NCBI GenBank assembly: GCA_018365455.1
Contig: JAGZJZ010000021.1
Coordinates: forward strand, 1-64,000
DNA length: 64,000 bases
Direction: 5' to 3'
Origin: Clostridiales bacterium
GTDB taxonomy: Bacteria; Bacillota; Clostridia; Lachnospirales; Lachnospiraceae
The notes under the pieces are model-generated. The model saw only the letters and a list, made by a program, of their open reading frames with translations. It was not told where the DNA came from and did no database searches. Below, piece after piece: positions 33,149 to 42,656 of the stretch (positions are counted from its first letter, which is position 1; each line of letters begins with the position of its first letter). Made by a program: the position numbers and the translations under genes.

Positions 33149-34498
33149 CTAAGCCCGCGTAAGGTTTTTAACCCACTTATAACTGTTTACCCGTATAAAA
33201 GCAATGACACATTTAAAGATCTGATCGGAGTTCAGACAGCATACCACAATAATCGGTGACCAGCGGAAGTAAAATGCGGCAAGAAAAGACAGGGGGATGA
33301 CAATGCACCAGATACTGATGATATCATTAATCATGGCAAATCTGGTGTCGCCCCCACCTCTTATTAATCCCGTCAGAACCGGCATCTGGTAAGCGGTGCC
33401 AATACAGGTAACACATAAAATGGTTAAAAATGCATTTGCCAGGTATTTGGTTTCCTCTGATAATGCGTACAATCCCAGAATGGGGGTCTTTAGCAGGAAG
33501 AGAGAAATACTGGTCAAAATTCCGATACAGAGAAACATCAGTTGTAAAGTTCTGGTATATTCCTTTACCTTGTGCATATCACCACAGCCGATGGTCTTGC
33601 CGATTACAATTGTGGCACAGGAGGCGGCACCTACGGATGCTACTTTCAGAATCAGGAACAGGGTAGATGCTACGCTGTTGGCTGCTATGGCATTGGATTG
33701 CAGGTGTCCCAGGATTACGGTCTGCATGGCAGTGGATAATCCCCACATGCCGGCAACGATGATTACCGGGTAGCATATATGGATATAGTCTTTAAGGAGG
33801 GAACGGTCACAGTGCAGCAAATGTCTTAGTTTTAAACGTAATTTCTGGTCTTTTTTATACAGATAGAAACAGACGATGACCAGTTCGCTGATTCGTGCAG
33901 CCAGCGTACCGATGGCAGCGCCCTTAGCCCCCATTTCCGGAAATCCAAAATGTCCGTAGATCAGCGTATAATTAATACAGCAATTAATAACCAGAGTACT
34001 AATTGAAATATAGAATGCAATCTTTACGCATTCCACACTTCGCAGGGATGCCAGAAGGACCGTTGAAATGGCAAATACTATGTAGGTAAAACGAATAATG
34101 GACAGGTATTCCATGCCGGCTGTAATAATTGCCTCATCGCTGGTAAACAGGCTCAGTACACCATGGGGAAAGAGGCTGACCACAATGAACAAAAGAACGG
34201 CAAAAAGCAAGGCCGCCCGCATCGCAATGGCAGCAAGCTTACGAATAGGCTCTGTCCGCTGCTGTCCCCAGTACTGACTGCCCAATACCACAAGACTGTC
34301 ACCGCATCCATTCATCAGCTGCTGAAGAACAAACTGGATTTGATTAACTGCAGCTACACCGGACAGTGCAGTTTCATTATATGCCCCAAGCATAATATTA
34401 TCAGCCAGATTGACGCTTAAGACAATTACATTCTGAAGGACCAGGATCCAATACAGAGAGAAAAAATTATGATAAAAGCTGCGATCTTTAGTGAACAT
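33149..34498 (-). CDS. MATE-family multidrug efflux protein
   Basis: Multi-helix transporter of 449 residues with two MatE repeats of about six helices each (first repeat VLSVNLADNIMLGAYNETALSGVAA, split here by position: residues about 25-50). It exports cationic or drug-like compounds using ion gradients; the substrate is not readable. The frame is open to 34546, but the ATG at 34498 is preceded by AGGAGG and is used. It converges on the cation efflux gene with only 13 bases between the stops. Confidence 0.88.
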   Translation of the reverse strand: MFTKDRSFYHNFFSLYWILVLQNVIVLSVNLADNIMLGAYNETALSGVAAVNQIQFVLQQLMNGCGDSLVVLGSQYWGQQRTEPIRKLAAIAMRAALLFAVLLFIVVSLFPHGVLSLFTSDEAIITAGMEYLSIIRFTYIVFAISTVLLASLRSVECVKIAFYISISTLVINCCINYTLIYGHFGFPEMGAKGAAIGTLAARISELVIVCFYLYKKDQKLRLKLRHLLHCDRSLLKDYIHICYPVIIVAGMWGLSTAMQTVILGHLQSNAIAANSVASTLFLILKVASVGAASCATIVIGKTIGCGDMHKVKEYTRTLQLMFLCIGILTSISLFLLKTPILGLYALSEETKYLANAFLTILCVTCIGTAYQMPVLTGLIRGGGDTRFAMINDIISIWCIVIPLSFLAAFYFRWSPIIVVCCLNSDQIFKCVIAFIRVNSYKWVKNLTRA

Positions 34499-34613
34499 GT
34501 AGCGCCTCCTAAATGTAATATATATGAATCTAATTTGAATAATCATTTTATCAGGAATATTCTAGCATAGTAGGTATGGGAAGTCTATAGGGTAAATTAA
34601 AAGCAGTAACCAC

Positions 34614-34642
34614 TTTACAAGAAAGTTGATTACTGCTATAAT
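34614..34642 (+). promoter_or_regulatory. Promoter of the antisense RNA of the type I toxin
   Basis: TTTACA at 34614-34619, a 17-base spacer and a perfect TATAAT at 34637-34642, directed towards the toxin gene from its 3' side. Confidence 0.75.
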
Positions 34643-34648
34643 ACAGAT

Positions 34649-34737
34649 AACAGGTATCATAAGTAAAAACTTATGTTTGCCCTCAGGTTGGAATGATTAT
34701 CCTAATCTTTTGGACGGAAGAGGATAATCATTTTTTA
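34649..34737 (+). ncRNA. Antisense RNA antitoxin
   Basis: A short transcript of about 90 bases is predicted between the promoter at 34614 and a terminator. The terminator has the perfect 10-bp stem TGATTATCCT (34694-34703) / AGGATAATCA (34721-34730) and the run TTTTTTATT. A small CATAAGT/ACTTATG hairpin lies near its 5' end. It is complementary to the 3' end of the toxin message, including its stop codon, as in TxpA/RatA-like pairs. Confidence 0.7.
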
Positions 34738-34832
34738 TTGCTCAATTTTATTAATTGAACAATAAGAGTGATTAATGCTATAACAAACGAACCAAATAAA
34801 ACCATTAAGGTCAATGCTTCAGAAACTGTCAT
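34728..34832 (-). CDS. Holin-like small membrane toxin (type I toxin-antitoxin)
   Basis: A 34-residue peptide beginning MTVSEALTLM, with one hydrophobic helix (VLFGSFVIALITLIVQLI) and a basic tail. It matches the putative holin-like toxin family common in Firmicutes. AAAGGGGAG lies directly before the ATG. Expression should depolarise the membrane unless the antisense RNA from the opposite strand is made. A second, perfect Shine-Dalgarno (AGGAGGTGATC) occurs about 40 bases upstream without a usable start codon. Confidence 0.85.
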   Translation of the reverse strand: MTVSEALTLMVLFGSFVIALITLIVQLIKLSNKK

Positions 34833-34944
34833 CAGGCTCACTCCCCTTTCCTATTTTTATAGTTATGGAAGATCACCTCCTCTTATGTATAATGTAAGAG
34901 GGCAAACACTCGTAATTATCCTACGACTCTGTTATCATTTCTAC

Positions 34945-34973
34945 ATTTTATCATATTGTTTTGAATGTGTCCA
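34945..34973 (-). promoter_or_regulatory. Promoter of the holin-like toxin
   Basis: On the minus strand TGGACA (34973-34968), 17 bases and TAAAAT (34950-34945), giving a 5' leader of about 105 bases. The region from 34974 to 35219 is A+T rich and shows no gene. Confidence 0.6.
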
Positions 34974-35234
34974 TAACAAATACACATTATCGTAAAATTG
35001 TTAAAAAATACTCATATTATTTATAAAGAAATACTGGATCGTTGCACAAACACAATTGTTATAGCTTTTAATATTTTTTGAAACAGATGTTAATCTTCTT
35101 ATTTTTTATGCCAAAATTTCCTGGCGTAATTTCCCACTCTGGAATAGTATTTTTATAGAGATTTATATGATAAAATAATTGCGTTAATTATTAATGAATG
35201 GAATAAACGATATTTCCAAAAAGGAGTGGTCTTC

Positions 35235-35909
35235 ATGCAGTATAAAATCTTAGCAGTAGATGATGAAATACATATTTTAAAGTTATTAAAGGATTATTTT
35301 AATATGCAGGGATATCTGGTGTATACGGCCTGCGGTGGCAGCGAGGCGCTGGAGAAAATTGAGATGCAGCCGGATATTATACTGCTGGATATTAATATGC
35401 CTGACATGAATGGGTTGGACGTGTGCAAGAAGATCAGAGACCACGTCAGCTGTCCGATTTTGTTTTTGACGGCAAAGGTGGAAGAGCGGGACCGGATTAA
35501 CGGGCTGATGATCGGCGGGGATGATTATATATTAAAACCCTTTAGTATAGAAGAACTAGGGGCAAGGGTAGCGGCACATCTGAGGCGGGAACACCGGAGC
35601 GGGGGAAAGGAAGCCCTGAAATTTACCGATGATCTGCTGATTAATTATACGGAGCGGAGCGTCTATTATCAGGAGAAGGAAATCAACTTAACGAAAACAG
35701 AATTTGATATTATCGAACTGCTGTCTATGAACCGGGGACAGATTTTCAGCAAAGAGACGATCTATGAGCGCATCCGGGGATTTGACGGAGAAAGCGACAG
35801 TAATATCATAGCAGAACATATCCGCCGGATTCGGCTGAAGATTGGGAAGTATGCGGATAAAACTTATGTAGAAACGGTGTGGGGAGTGGGATATAAATGG
35901 ATTGGGTAG
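35235..35909 (+). CDS. OmpR/PhoB-type response regulator
   Basis: Two-domain regulator of 224 residues: receiver with acidic pair VDDE, phosphoacceptor Asp in ILLDINMPDMNG (about residue 51) and KPFS lysine, then a winged-helix DNA-binding domain ending YVETVWGVGYKW. A GTG at 35226 is in frame, but AAGGAG favours the ATG at 35235. It overlaps the kinase gene by 13 bases and heads a cluster with an ABC exporter, which it probably controls. Confidence 0.9.
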   Translation: MQYKILAVDDEIHILKLLKDYFNMQGYLVYTACGGSEALEKIEMQPDIILLDINMPDMNGLDVCKKIRDHVSCPILFLTAKVEERDRINGLMIGGDDYILKPFSIEELGARVAAHLRREHRSGGKEALKFTDDLLINYTERSVYYQEKEINLTKTEFDIIELLSMNRGQIFSKETIYERIRGFDGESDSNIIAEHIRRIRLKIGKYADKTYVETVWGVGYKWIG

Positions 35910-37090
35910 ATGAGCTGTTATTGAAATTTAAAAAAAAGATGCTGGATGTTTCCCTGAAAAGGGCGATGGCAACGTATCTGTTGATCGCTATTGGAGCAGT
36001 CTTAATCCTTTTTGCAGTGAGTATGGCGGTCAGTGAAAAATGGAGTACCCTCCTTAGCATCCGTTATTTTGGAAACACCTATGGGATAACTACCAATCTG
36101 GTATGGACTGAGGTTGATATGACATTGACGGATCGTATTCTGACTTTTGCAGTGTTCTTTGTCCAGTCATTTAGTATTGTGATCTACAGCATAGCAGGGG
36201 TCATCGTTACCTCCTATTTGTTTTATAAGAACAAACTCTCGGAACCGATTGAAATATTAAAGCGGCAGGTAAGCTATATCGGTAACAATGAACTGGGATA
36301 TGAGTGTGTCTATGAGGGAAAGGATGAGCTGGGAGAGGTCTGCAGTGCTTTCGAACAGATGCGCCTTACCCTGATTGAAAATAATAAAAGAATGTGGAAT
36401 ATGATGGAGGAACAGCGGCGCTTAAATGCAGCTTTTGCACATGATCTTCGCACGCCTCTTACCGTCATACACGGGTATGCGGATTTTTTAACTAAATATT
36501 ATCCCACAGGTAAAATTACCGAAGAGCAGATGATGGAAAATTTTGATCTCATTAATGCCCAGGCAATGAGGCTGATGAATTTTACCAATACGATGAAGGA
36601 AGTGGGCAGCCTGGAAGCCCTGGAATTAAACCGGAAGGATATGAAAGGGGAAATCCTTTTGAAAAGAACAGAAGGGATCGCACAGATTATGGAAGAGATG
36701 GGGGAAATTAAGGTTTCCTGTAACTCCATGCTTCCAATGGATTCAGAATGGTTTATGGACGAGATGATTTTTATGGAAGTCCTGGAAAATATGTTGTCCA
36801 ATGCAATGCGTTATGCCAGGTCAAATGTTGTGATTACGCTGGAGGGCAGTGAAGATGACAGGGAATTATACCTCTATGTCCAGGATGACGGGGAAGGATT
36901 TACAAAAGAAGGGCTTAAGATGGCAGACCGTCCATATTACAGTGACCAGAAGGGAAAAGATGATGGCACACATTATGGAATCGGTCTGTTTATCTGTAAG
37001 TTTTTATGTGAAAAACATGGAGGGAGCCTGGATCTGGCGAACAGTATAGACGGGGGAGCAATTATTTGTGCAATTTTCGGTATGAAATAG
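35897..37090 (+). CDS. Sensor histidine kinase (HisKA type)
   Basis: Membrane kinase of 397 residues with two helices (about 20-42 and 92-112) enclosing a short external loop of about 50 residues, a HAMP-like region, the H-box AFAHDLRTPLTVIHGYADF (about residue 180), N-box MLSNAMRYA, and the DDGEGF and YGIGLFICKF blocks of the ATPase domain. The short external loop is typical of kinases that sense envelope stress or an adjacent ABC transporter rather than a large ligand. Partner of the upstream regulator. Confidence 0.9.
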   Translation: MDWVDELLLKFKKKMLDVSLKRAMATYLLIAIGAVLILFAVSMAVSEKWSTLLSIRYFGNTYGITTNLVWTEVDMTLTDRILTFAVFFVQSFSIVIYSIAGVIVTSYLFYKNKLSEPIEILKRQVSYIGNNELGYECVYEGKDELGEVCSAFEQMRLTLIENNKRMWNMMEEQRRLNAAFAHDLRTPLTVIHGYADFLTKYYPTGKITEEQMMENFDLINAQAMRLMNFTNTMKEVGSLEALELNRKDMKGEILLKRTEGIAQIMEEMGEIKVSCNSMLPMDSEWFMDEMIFMEVLENMLSNAMRYARSNVVITLEGSEDDRELYLYVQDDGEGFTKEGLKMADRPYYSDQKGKDDGTHYGIGLFICKFLCEKHGGSLDLANSIDGGAIICAIFGMK

Positions 37091-37156
37091 GAAAAGTGTA
37101 GATATTTAATGGGTATGATAAAAACTACAAAGGAACGGTAATAAGGAGGAGATATC

Positions 37157-38035
37157 ATGTCTACAGAAATCATAATCGAAAATCTGGATAAAAATTATGG
37201 CAAAAAACAGGCGCTGCAAAATATAAACCTGAAGATTGAAAGTGGGATGTTTGGACTGCTTGGACCAAATGGTGCAGGAAAGACCACACTTATGAAAGTG
37301 CTTGCCACACTGCTTAAAAAAAATGCAGGAGAAGTAACGGTTTGTGAGGTGCCCATTGAGAAAACGGAGACGATCCGGAAAATGACCGGCTATCTGCCGC
37401 AGGATTTTAATATGTATGGAAATATGACGGCATATGAAGCGATGGATTATTTAGGTGTCTTATCGGGAATGAGCAGATCCAGCCGCAGGGAGCGTATTCT
37501 GCCTCTTCTGGAAAAGGTGAATCTCCAGGATGAAAGAAAAACGAAGGTGCGTGCCATGTCAGGCGGGATGAGAAGAAGACTGGGGATAGCACAGGCGATC
37601 CTGCACGATCCAAAAGTACTGATTGTAGATGAGCCAACGGCAGGTCTGGACCCGGAGGAGCGGGTGCGTTTTCGGAATCTGCTCTGTGAAATGGCTGAAG
37701 AGCGCATCGTAATTTTATCCACACATATTGTCGGTGATATAGAGGCAACCTGTGAGGATATAGCCATACTAAACCATGGAAGAATACAGTATAAAGGTAC
37801 GGTAGAGCAGCTGCTTCAGGAAGCCGCCGGCAAAATTTATACCGCAGAAATTTCGAAAAAAGAACTTTCTAATATGAAGAAAAAATATGTGGTGACCAGT
37901 ATGATGGCAATTGGGAATCATCTGAATGTGAAATTTGTGTCAGAAGAAAAGCCTTTTTCCGGAGCTGTTTCCTGCGAGGCAAATGTTGAAGATGCCTACA
38001 TGTATCTGATGCAGAGGGAAAGGAGGGACAGGTGA
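37157..38035 (+). CDS. ABC transporter ATP-binding protein
   Basis: ATPase of 292 residues of the drug/lantibiotic exporter type: Walker A LGPNGAGKTT, signature MSGGMRRRLG, Walker B VLIVDEPTAGLD, and a C-terminal extension of about 80 residues. AAGGAGGAG precedes the ATG. Its TGA overlaps the ATG of the first membrane protein gene, so transporter subunits are coupled. The substrate is unknown. Confidence 0.9.
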   Translation: MSTEIIIENLDKNYGKKQALQNINLKIESGMFGLLGPNGAGKTTLMKVLATLLKKNAGEVTVCEVPIEKTETIRKMTGYLPQDFNMYGNMTAYEAMDYLGVLSGMSRSSRRERILPLLEKVNLQDERKTKVRAMSGGMRRRLGIAQAILHDPKVLIVDEPTAGLDPEERVRFRNLLCEMAEERIVILSTHIVGDIEATCEDIAILNHGRIQYKGTVEQLLQEAAGKIYTAEISKKELSNMKKKYVVTSMMAIGNHLNVKFVSEEKPFSGAVSCEANVEDAYMYLMQRERRDR

Positions 38036-39303
38036 TGTTTTTTAGTTTATTAGGAAAGGAATGCAAACAGATTTTAAAGAGTGTGATCTTTTATCTGTAC
38101 CTGATTATACTCGCCGTGTTTGTTTCTTCACAGATGGAAGAGTATTCCGTAGTCACCAAGCCTCAGCCGGGACAGGAGTCCTATGGAATGAAAGAGAGCA
38201 GCGATCCAAAGGAGATTATGCAGGCGACTGCAGGGAAGCTGATGGTTGATTGGCATAATAATTCCTATGCTACATATCCCATCGGTTTTTATAAAGGGGT
38301 ATCTCTGGGAGAGGAAGACTATAACCGTGTGACAGAGATACTGGAAGAAGTAACCGGCAGAACAGAGTCGGAGCTGAGCCGTGAGCTGGAAGAGGATAAT
38401 TCCCAAACGGCCGTCCAGACCCAGCCGGGAACCATTATGCCGCCTGTGTCCGGACGTATAGAAGAAATTTCGGATACCATTACTTATGAGCAGTTTAAGC
38501 AGTTAATGAAAGAGGTGGATTCCATTCTGGGTGCCAATGGGACCTCCTATTATGCGCCGGAAAAGATGGCTGGAAATGCAATGGTTCCTATGACTTATGA
38601 AGAGGCGCTGAGCGAGTATCAGCAAATCATTGATGTGGATCATGTGACAGGTGCATTTGCCCGGATATTCTGTGACTATATGGTGCTGATGCTTGCCATA
38701 CTGCCGGTATTTCTGGCTGTGACCAGGGGAATGCGGGATCGGCGTGCAGGTGCCAGCGGTCTGATCTATTCCAGAAAAGCATCTTCGGTATCCATTGTAC
38801 TTTCCCGCTATCTGGCAACGCTGATTATGAGCATGATACCGGTAGTTATTTTGAGCATTTCACCCATGATGGAAGCAATTTATTATGCCAGAACACTGGG
38901 CGTAACCACAGATGTTTTCTCCTACATGAAATACATTCTGGGATGGCTGTTTCCTACGGCTATGGCGGTTGTTTCCGTGGGCTTTTTCTTTACCGAACTT
39001 ACGGACAGCGCCCTTGGAATATTGATTCAGGGAATCTGGTGGTTTATAGACATAAACAGTGCGGTCAGATCCGGATTAGTAGGAGGATTTCGTTTTCACC
39101 TGGCACCAAGGTGGAATACGGTGGGGGAATCCGCAAAGTTTACGGCAGAATTTCAGAGCCTGCTGACAAACCGTATCTTTTTTGCCGTATTGGCTGTAGT
39201 GTTATTAATCATTACCATATTTATTTTTGAATGGAAGAGAAAGGGGATCTGGAAGTTCAATGGAATTGTATATCGCAGTAGGAAAAGCAAATCTGAAGCA
39301 TAA
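38035..39303 (+). CDS. ABC-2-type exporter membrane protein with large external loop
   Basis: Protein of 422 residues with one helix at the N-terminus (about 15-33), about 170 residues of hydrophilic, probably extracytoplasmic sequence, then about six helices from residue 205 on. This one-plus-many pattern fits ABC-2 permeases. The frame contains a GTG three bases upstream; the ATG at 38035 overlaps the ATPase stop. The gene overlaps the next membrane protein gene by 44 bases. Confidence 0.75.
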   Translation: MFFSLLGKECKQILKSVIFYLYLIILAVFVSSQMEEYSVVTKPQPGQESYGMKESSDPKEIMQATAGKLMVDWHNNSYATYPIGFYKGVSLGEEDYNRVTEILEEVTGRTESELSRELEEDNSQTAVQTQPGTIMPPVSGRIEEISDTITYEQFKQLMKEVDSILGANGTSYYAPEKMAGNAMVPMTYEEALSEYQQIIDVDHVTGAFARIFCDYMVLMLAILPVFLAVTRGMRDRRAGASGLIYSRKASSVSIVLSRYLATLIMSMIPVVILSISPMMEAIYYARTLGVTTDVFSYMKYILGWLFPTAMAVVSVGFFFTELTDSALGILIQGIWWFIDINSAVRSGLVGGFRFHLAPRWNTVGESAKFTAEFQSLLTNRIFFAVLAVVLLIITIFIFEWKRKGIWKFNGIVYRSRKSKSEA

Positions 39304-39877
39304 TTTTCTGCCACATCTACTGATCGCCCTGTGTTTCAGCCTGTTAGCCCCTGTCCTTATGGGGATGAAGGGCCTGGATTCTGTACAGGTGGCGCAGACA
39401 TTGGAAATGTATGTTCAGCTGGTGGGGGTTATCCTTTTGGTTCCAATATTCATACCGGATCAGGATAGGAACATCCGGGACCTTGCCAGAAGCAAATATA
39501 TGCCTGCATTCAAAGTACATCTCATACGGCTTATGGAATCTTTGCTGGTATTGCTGGTGGTTTTGGGGGCGTTTATCATCGTATTGTATTTCAATAATCC
39601 GGTGTTTTCACCAATCCAGTATTATCTTGGAGTCCTGGGAGGAGCGGTCTTCTTAGGCGCACTTGGAATAATGGCTTATAGTTTATCGGATAATATGGCA
39701 ATCGCTTACATGGTTCCAATGGTATATTATGTGTGTAATTATTCAGGAGATAAATATCTGCAGAAGTTTTACCTGTTTTCTATGATAAAGGGCAGCTTTG
39801 ACGAGAAAATTGTATTAGGGGCGGCAGGGATTGCGCTGTTTAGTGCAGGTATTTTATATAGGCAGAGAAGAAGATAG
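39260..39877 (+). CDS. Hydrophobic membrane protein, probable second ABC exporter subunit
   Basis: Protein of 205 residues with about six hydrophobic segments and no large soluble part; no family is recognised with certainty. The open frame begins at 39227, but the ATG at 39260 follows a plausible GGGGAT/GGAAG site and starts just before the first helix. Its overlap with the larger permease suggests that the two membrane proteins form one heteromeric transporter with the ATPase. Confidence 0.7.
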   Translation: MELYIAVGKANLKHNFLPHLLIALCFSLLAPVLMGMKGLDSVQVAQTLEMYVQLVGVILLVPIFIPDQDRNIRDLARSKYMPAFKVHLIRLMESLLVLLVVLGAFIIVLYFNNPVFSPIQYYLGVLGGAVFLGALGIMAYSLSDNMAIAYMVPMVYYVCNYSGDKYLQKFYLFSMIKGSFDEKIVLGAAGIALFSAGILYRQRRR

Positions 39878-39910
39878 ACGCTTTCGGTTCACAAGGTTAT
39901 ATACGAAAGG

Positions 39911-39984
39911 ATGGGGCGTGGGAGAAGTACCAGGGCAGGGCGCAGGTGGCGCAGGGCGAAACTGGTATTTCCCCCACGCCCCAT
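39911..39984. other. Long GC-rich hairpin in the region before recQ
   Basis: 39911-39933 and 39962-39984 pair over 23 positions with a single mismatch, around a 28-base G-rich loop. There is no T run after it, so it is not a standard terminator. The surrounding gap (39878-40171) has no gene. It may be a transcript-end hairpin, a small structured RNA or a palindromic repeat element. Confidence 0.65.
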
Positions 39985-40171
39985 CTGCTGCACCTCAAGA
40001 AACTATTGACATCCTTATCAATACCCGCTATATTCATAATAGAAGATCTCTAAAGTCAAAAACCCCGCTGCAAGCACCATTTGGCTCGTTGCCCGCGGGA
40101 ATAAAACAGAAATCTGCGAATTCTGCATTTAATAAATCAGCAGCCGCACGTACGGCAGAAAGGTGAATATT

Positions 40172-42475
40172 TTGGATTTAGGCAAGGAAAGGAATAAAAT
40201 TTTAAAACAGTACTTTGGTTACGATGAGTTCCGTGAAGGACAGGAAACTTTGATAGACAGTATTTTGTCGGGAAGGGATACGCTGGGGATTATGCCTACA
40301 GGGGCGGGAAAGTCGTTGTGTTTCCAGGTACCGGCATTGATGTTAAATGGTATTACATTAGTTATTTCTCCACTCATTTCTCTTATGAAAGATCAGGTCA
40401 GAGCATTAAATCAAGCAGGCGTTCATGCCGCATTTTTAAATAGTTCCCTTACAACAAATCAATATTATAGAGCGTTGGATCTTGCCAGAATGGGGCAGTA
40501 TAAGATTATTTATGTGGCTCCGGAACGGTTAATGACGGATGAATTTTTGAATTTTGCCATGGAGGCAGAAATTTCTATGGTGGCAGTGGATGAAGCTCAT
40601 TGTGTATCTCAGTGGGGACAGGATTTCAGGCCAAGTTATCTGAAAATTCTGGAGTTTATCCGGCTCTTTAAAGTGCGTCCGGTGATCTGTGCCTTTACAG
40701 CTACGGCAACACAGGAAGTAAGAGAGGATATTGTAGATATATTAATGCTGCAGTCTCCCACTGTAGTAAGTACGGGATTTGACAGAAGCAACCTCTATTT
40801 TGGGGTTCTAAAGCCAAAGGACCGGTACGGTGCGGTTAAGAATTATCTGGATCTGCATCCGGATCAGAGCGGCATCATTTACTGTCTGACCAGAAAAGTA
40901 GTTGAGGAAGTACATGAGAATCTGATCCGGGACGGCGTAATGGCAACCCGTTACCATGCGGGGCTCAGTGACCGGGAAAGGCAGGAAAACCAGGAAGATT
41001 TTACATACGACAGAGCGTCTGTTATGGTGGCAACTAATGCATTTGGAATGGGGATCGATAAATCCAATGTAAGGTTTGTAATCCACTATGGAATGCCGAA
41101 AAATGTGGAAAACTACTATCAGGAGGCAGGCAGAGCAGGGAGAGACGGAGAACCGGGGGAATGTATCCTTTTATACAACGGGCAGGATGTCATTACCAAC
41201 CAGTTTTTTATCGAGCGTGATATTGATCATGATGAGTTAGATGATGTGACCAGATCTGTAGTCAGGGAACGGGACAGAGAGCGGCTGAAACGGATGACCT
41301 TTTACTGCTGTACCAACGAATGTCTGCGGGACTACTTACTTCGCTATTTCGGAGAGTACAAGGATCATTACTGCGGGAACTGTTCCAACTGTCTGACTCA
41401 GTTTGAAGAGGTGGATGTGACGGATCTGGCGAAAAGTCTCCTTGGATGTATACAATCCAGCCATCAGAGATACGGCATCAACGTCATTATCGATTCGGTA
41501 CATGGGGCGAATACTGCGAAAATCAGACAGTACAGAATGGATGGGAATCCCCATTATGGAGAACTTGCAAAGACTCCCACGCATAAACTGCGCCAGGTGA
41601 TGAACCATCTTCTGTTAAATGAATATATCAGTGCCACAAATGATGAATACACCATTCTAAAACTGACGGAAAAATCCGGTCTGATCCTTCAGGAAGAGGA
41701 AACGGTTATCATAAAGATGGCAAAAGAACAGGAAAAAGAGACGAAGACAAAGCAGGCGAAGAAAGGAAAGAAGAGTTCGGCGGCAGGCTTAGCTCTCTCA
41801 GAAGCGGATGAAGCTCTGTTCGAAAAACTGCGAAGCTTAAGGACGGAAATTGCAAGAGAAGAAAAGGTTCCGCCATATGTTGTATTTTCAGATAAATCCC
41901 TGGTACACATGTGTGTGTTAAAACCGGGAACAAGAGAAGAAATGCTTACCGTATCCGGAGTCGGGGAGTTTAAATATGAAAAGTATGGGGAACGCTTTTT
42001 AAATTGTGTGAAAAATGAGGCTGTAACAGATGAATCAACCGGCGCTGTTTTTGAAACCGGCTTTGCAGATATAGCAGAAAGTGAACTGGTAAAAGAGGAA
42101 ATAAAAGAAAAACGGGGCAAAAATAAGAAATCAGAATTTGTTCTGACTAATGAAATAGCGGAACAGATCCATTATGCAGAACAAACTACATTAAGCGACC
42201 TGGTAGGACAAATCAATGACCTGCGGGATGATCAGGTTATGAAACGTCTTACAAATAAATGGATCTTGCAAAAATTGTCGGAAGAAGGATTTTTAGAAGA
42301 TCGCGTGGTAAACGGGCGGCTCTTCAAAACCGTATCAGAAACGGGTATCGGATTTGGAATGCAGGCAATAAATCGTTTGAGTGAAAAAGGAAATGAGTAC
42401 GAGGTACTTTACTATAATGAAGATGCCCAGAGGGAAATCGTAAGGAAACTGCTGGGAGAATGGAAAGAGGGATGA
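40172..42475 (+). CDS. recQ: ATP-dependent DNA helicase RecQ
   Basis: 3'-5' DNA helicase of about 767 residues acting in recombination and fork repair. Domains in order: helicase core with Walker A MPTGAGKS and the DEAH box (VDEAHCVSQWGQDFRP), second RecA domain with the HYGMPKNVENYYQEAGRAGRDG block, a zinc-binding region (CCTNECLRDYLL, then CGNCSNC), RQC winged helix, HRDC domain near residues 550-625, and about 120 further residues. The frame also has a GTG at 40163, but AGAAAGG is too close to it. The TTG at 40172 is better spaced, though the choice is uncertain. Confidence 0.9.
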   Translation: MDLGKERNKILKQYFGYDEFREGQETLIDSILSGRDTLGIMPTGAGKSLCFQVPALMLNGITLVISPLISLMKDQVRALNQAGVHAAFLNSSLTTNQYYRALDLARMGQYKIIYVAPERLMTDEFLNFAMEAEISMVAVDEAHCVSQWGQDFRPSYLKILEFIRLFKVRPVICAFTATATQEVREDIVDILMLQSPTVVSTGFDRSNLYFGVLKPKDRYGAVKNYLDLHPDQSGIIYCLTRKVVEEVHENLIRDGVMATRYHAGLSDRERQENQEDFTYDRASVMVATNAFGMGIDKSNVRFVIHYGMPKNVENYYQEAGRAGRDGEPGECILLYNGQDVITNQFFIERDIDHDELDDVTRSVVRERDRERLKRMTFYCCTNECLRDYLLRYFGEYKDHYCGNCSNCLTQFEEVDVTDLAKSLLGCIQSSHQRYGINVIIDSVHGANTAKIRQYRMDGNPHYGELAKTPTHKLRQVMNHLLLNEYISATNDEYTILKLTEKSGLILQEEETVIIKMAKEQEKETKTKQAKKGKKSSAAGLALSEADEALFEKLRSLRTEIAREEKVPPYVVFSDKSLVHMCVLKPGTREEMLTVSGVGEFKYEKYGERFLNCVKNEAVTDESTGAVFETGFADIAESELVKEEIKEKRGKNKKSEFVLTNEIAEQIHYAEQTTLSDLVGQINDLRDDQVMKRLTNKWILQKLSEEGFLEDRVVNGRLFKTVSETGIGFGMQAINRLSEKGNEYEVLYYNEDAQREIVRKLLGEWKEG

Positions 42476-42520
42476 TGAAAAAGACTCCGTTTTTAAGTCG
42501 TCTTCTGCGGTGATAAAAAG

Positions 42521-42549
42521 TTGAAAAGTACAGGTAGGTATGTTATTCT
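42521..42549 (+). promoter_or_regulatory. Promoter upstream of murE
   Basis: TTGAAA (42521-42526), 17 bases and TATTCT (42544-42549), about 100 bases before the murE start. Confidence 0.55.
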
Positions 42550-42656
42550 AAAGGGTAGAAAATCTCTGTAACCGCATAAACCAGTGTCTGTTTTACATAG
42601 AATGGCTCTGGGGTTATAGTTTTAAGACATGTAAGTCAGACATGGAGGATAATATT

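Noticed and set aside
39831..40166. 111-codon plus-strand frame running through the GC-rich hairpin before recQ
   Set aside because: It overlaps the end of the membrane protein gene, has no ribosome site and its sequence is dictated by the palindrome.
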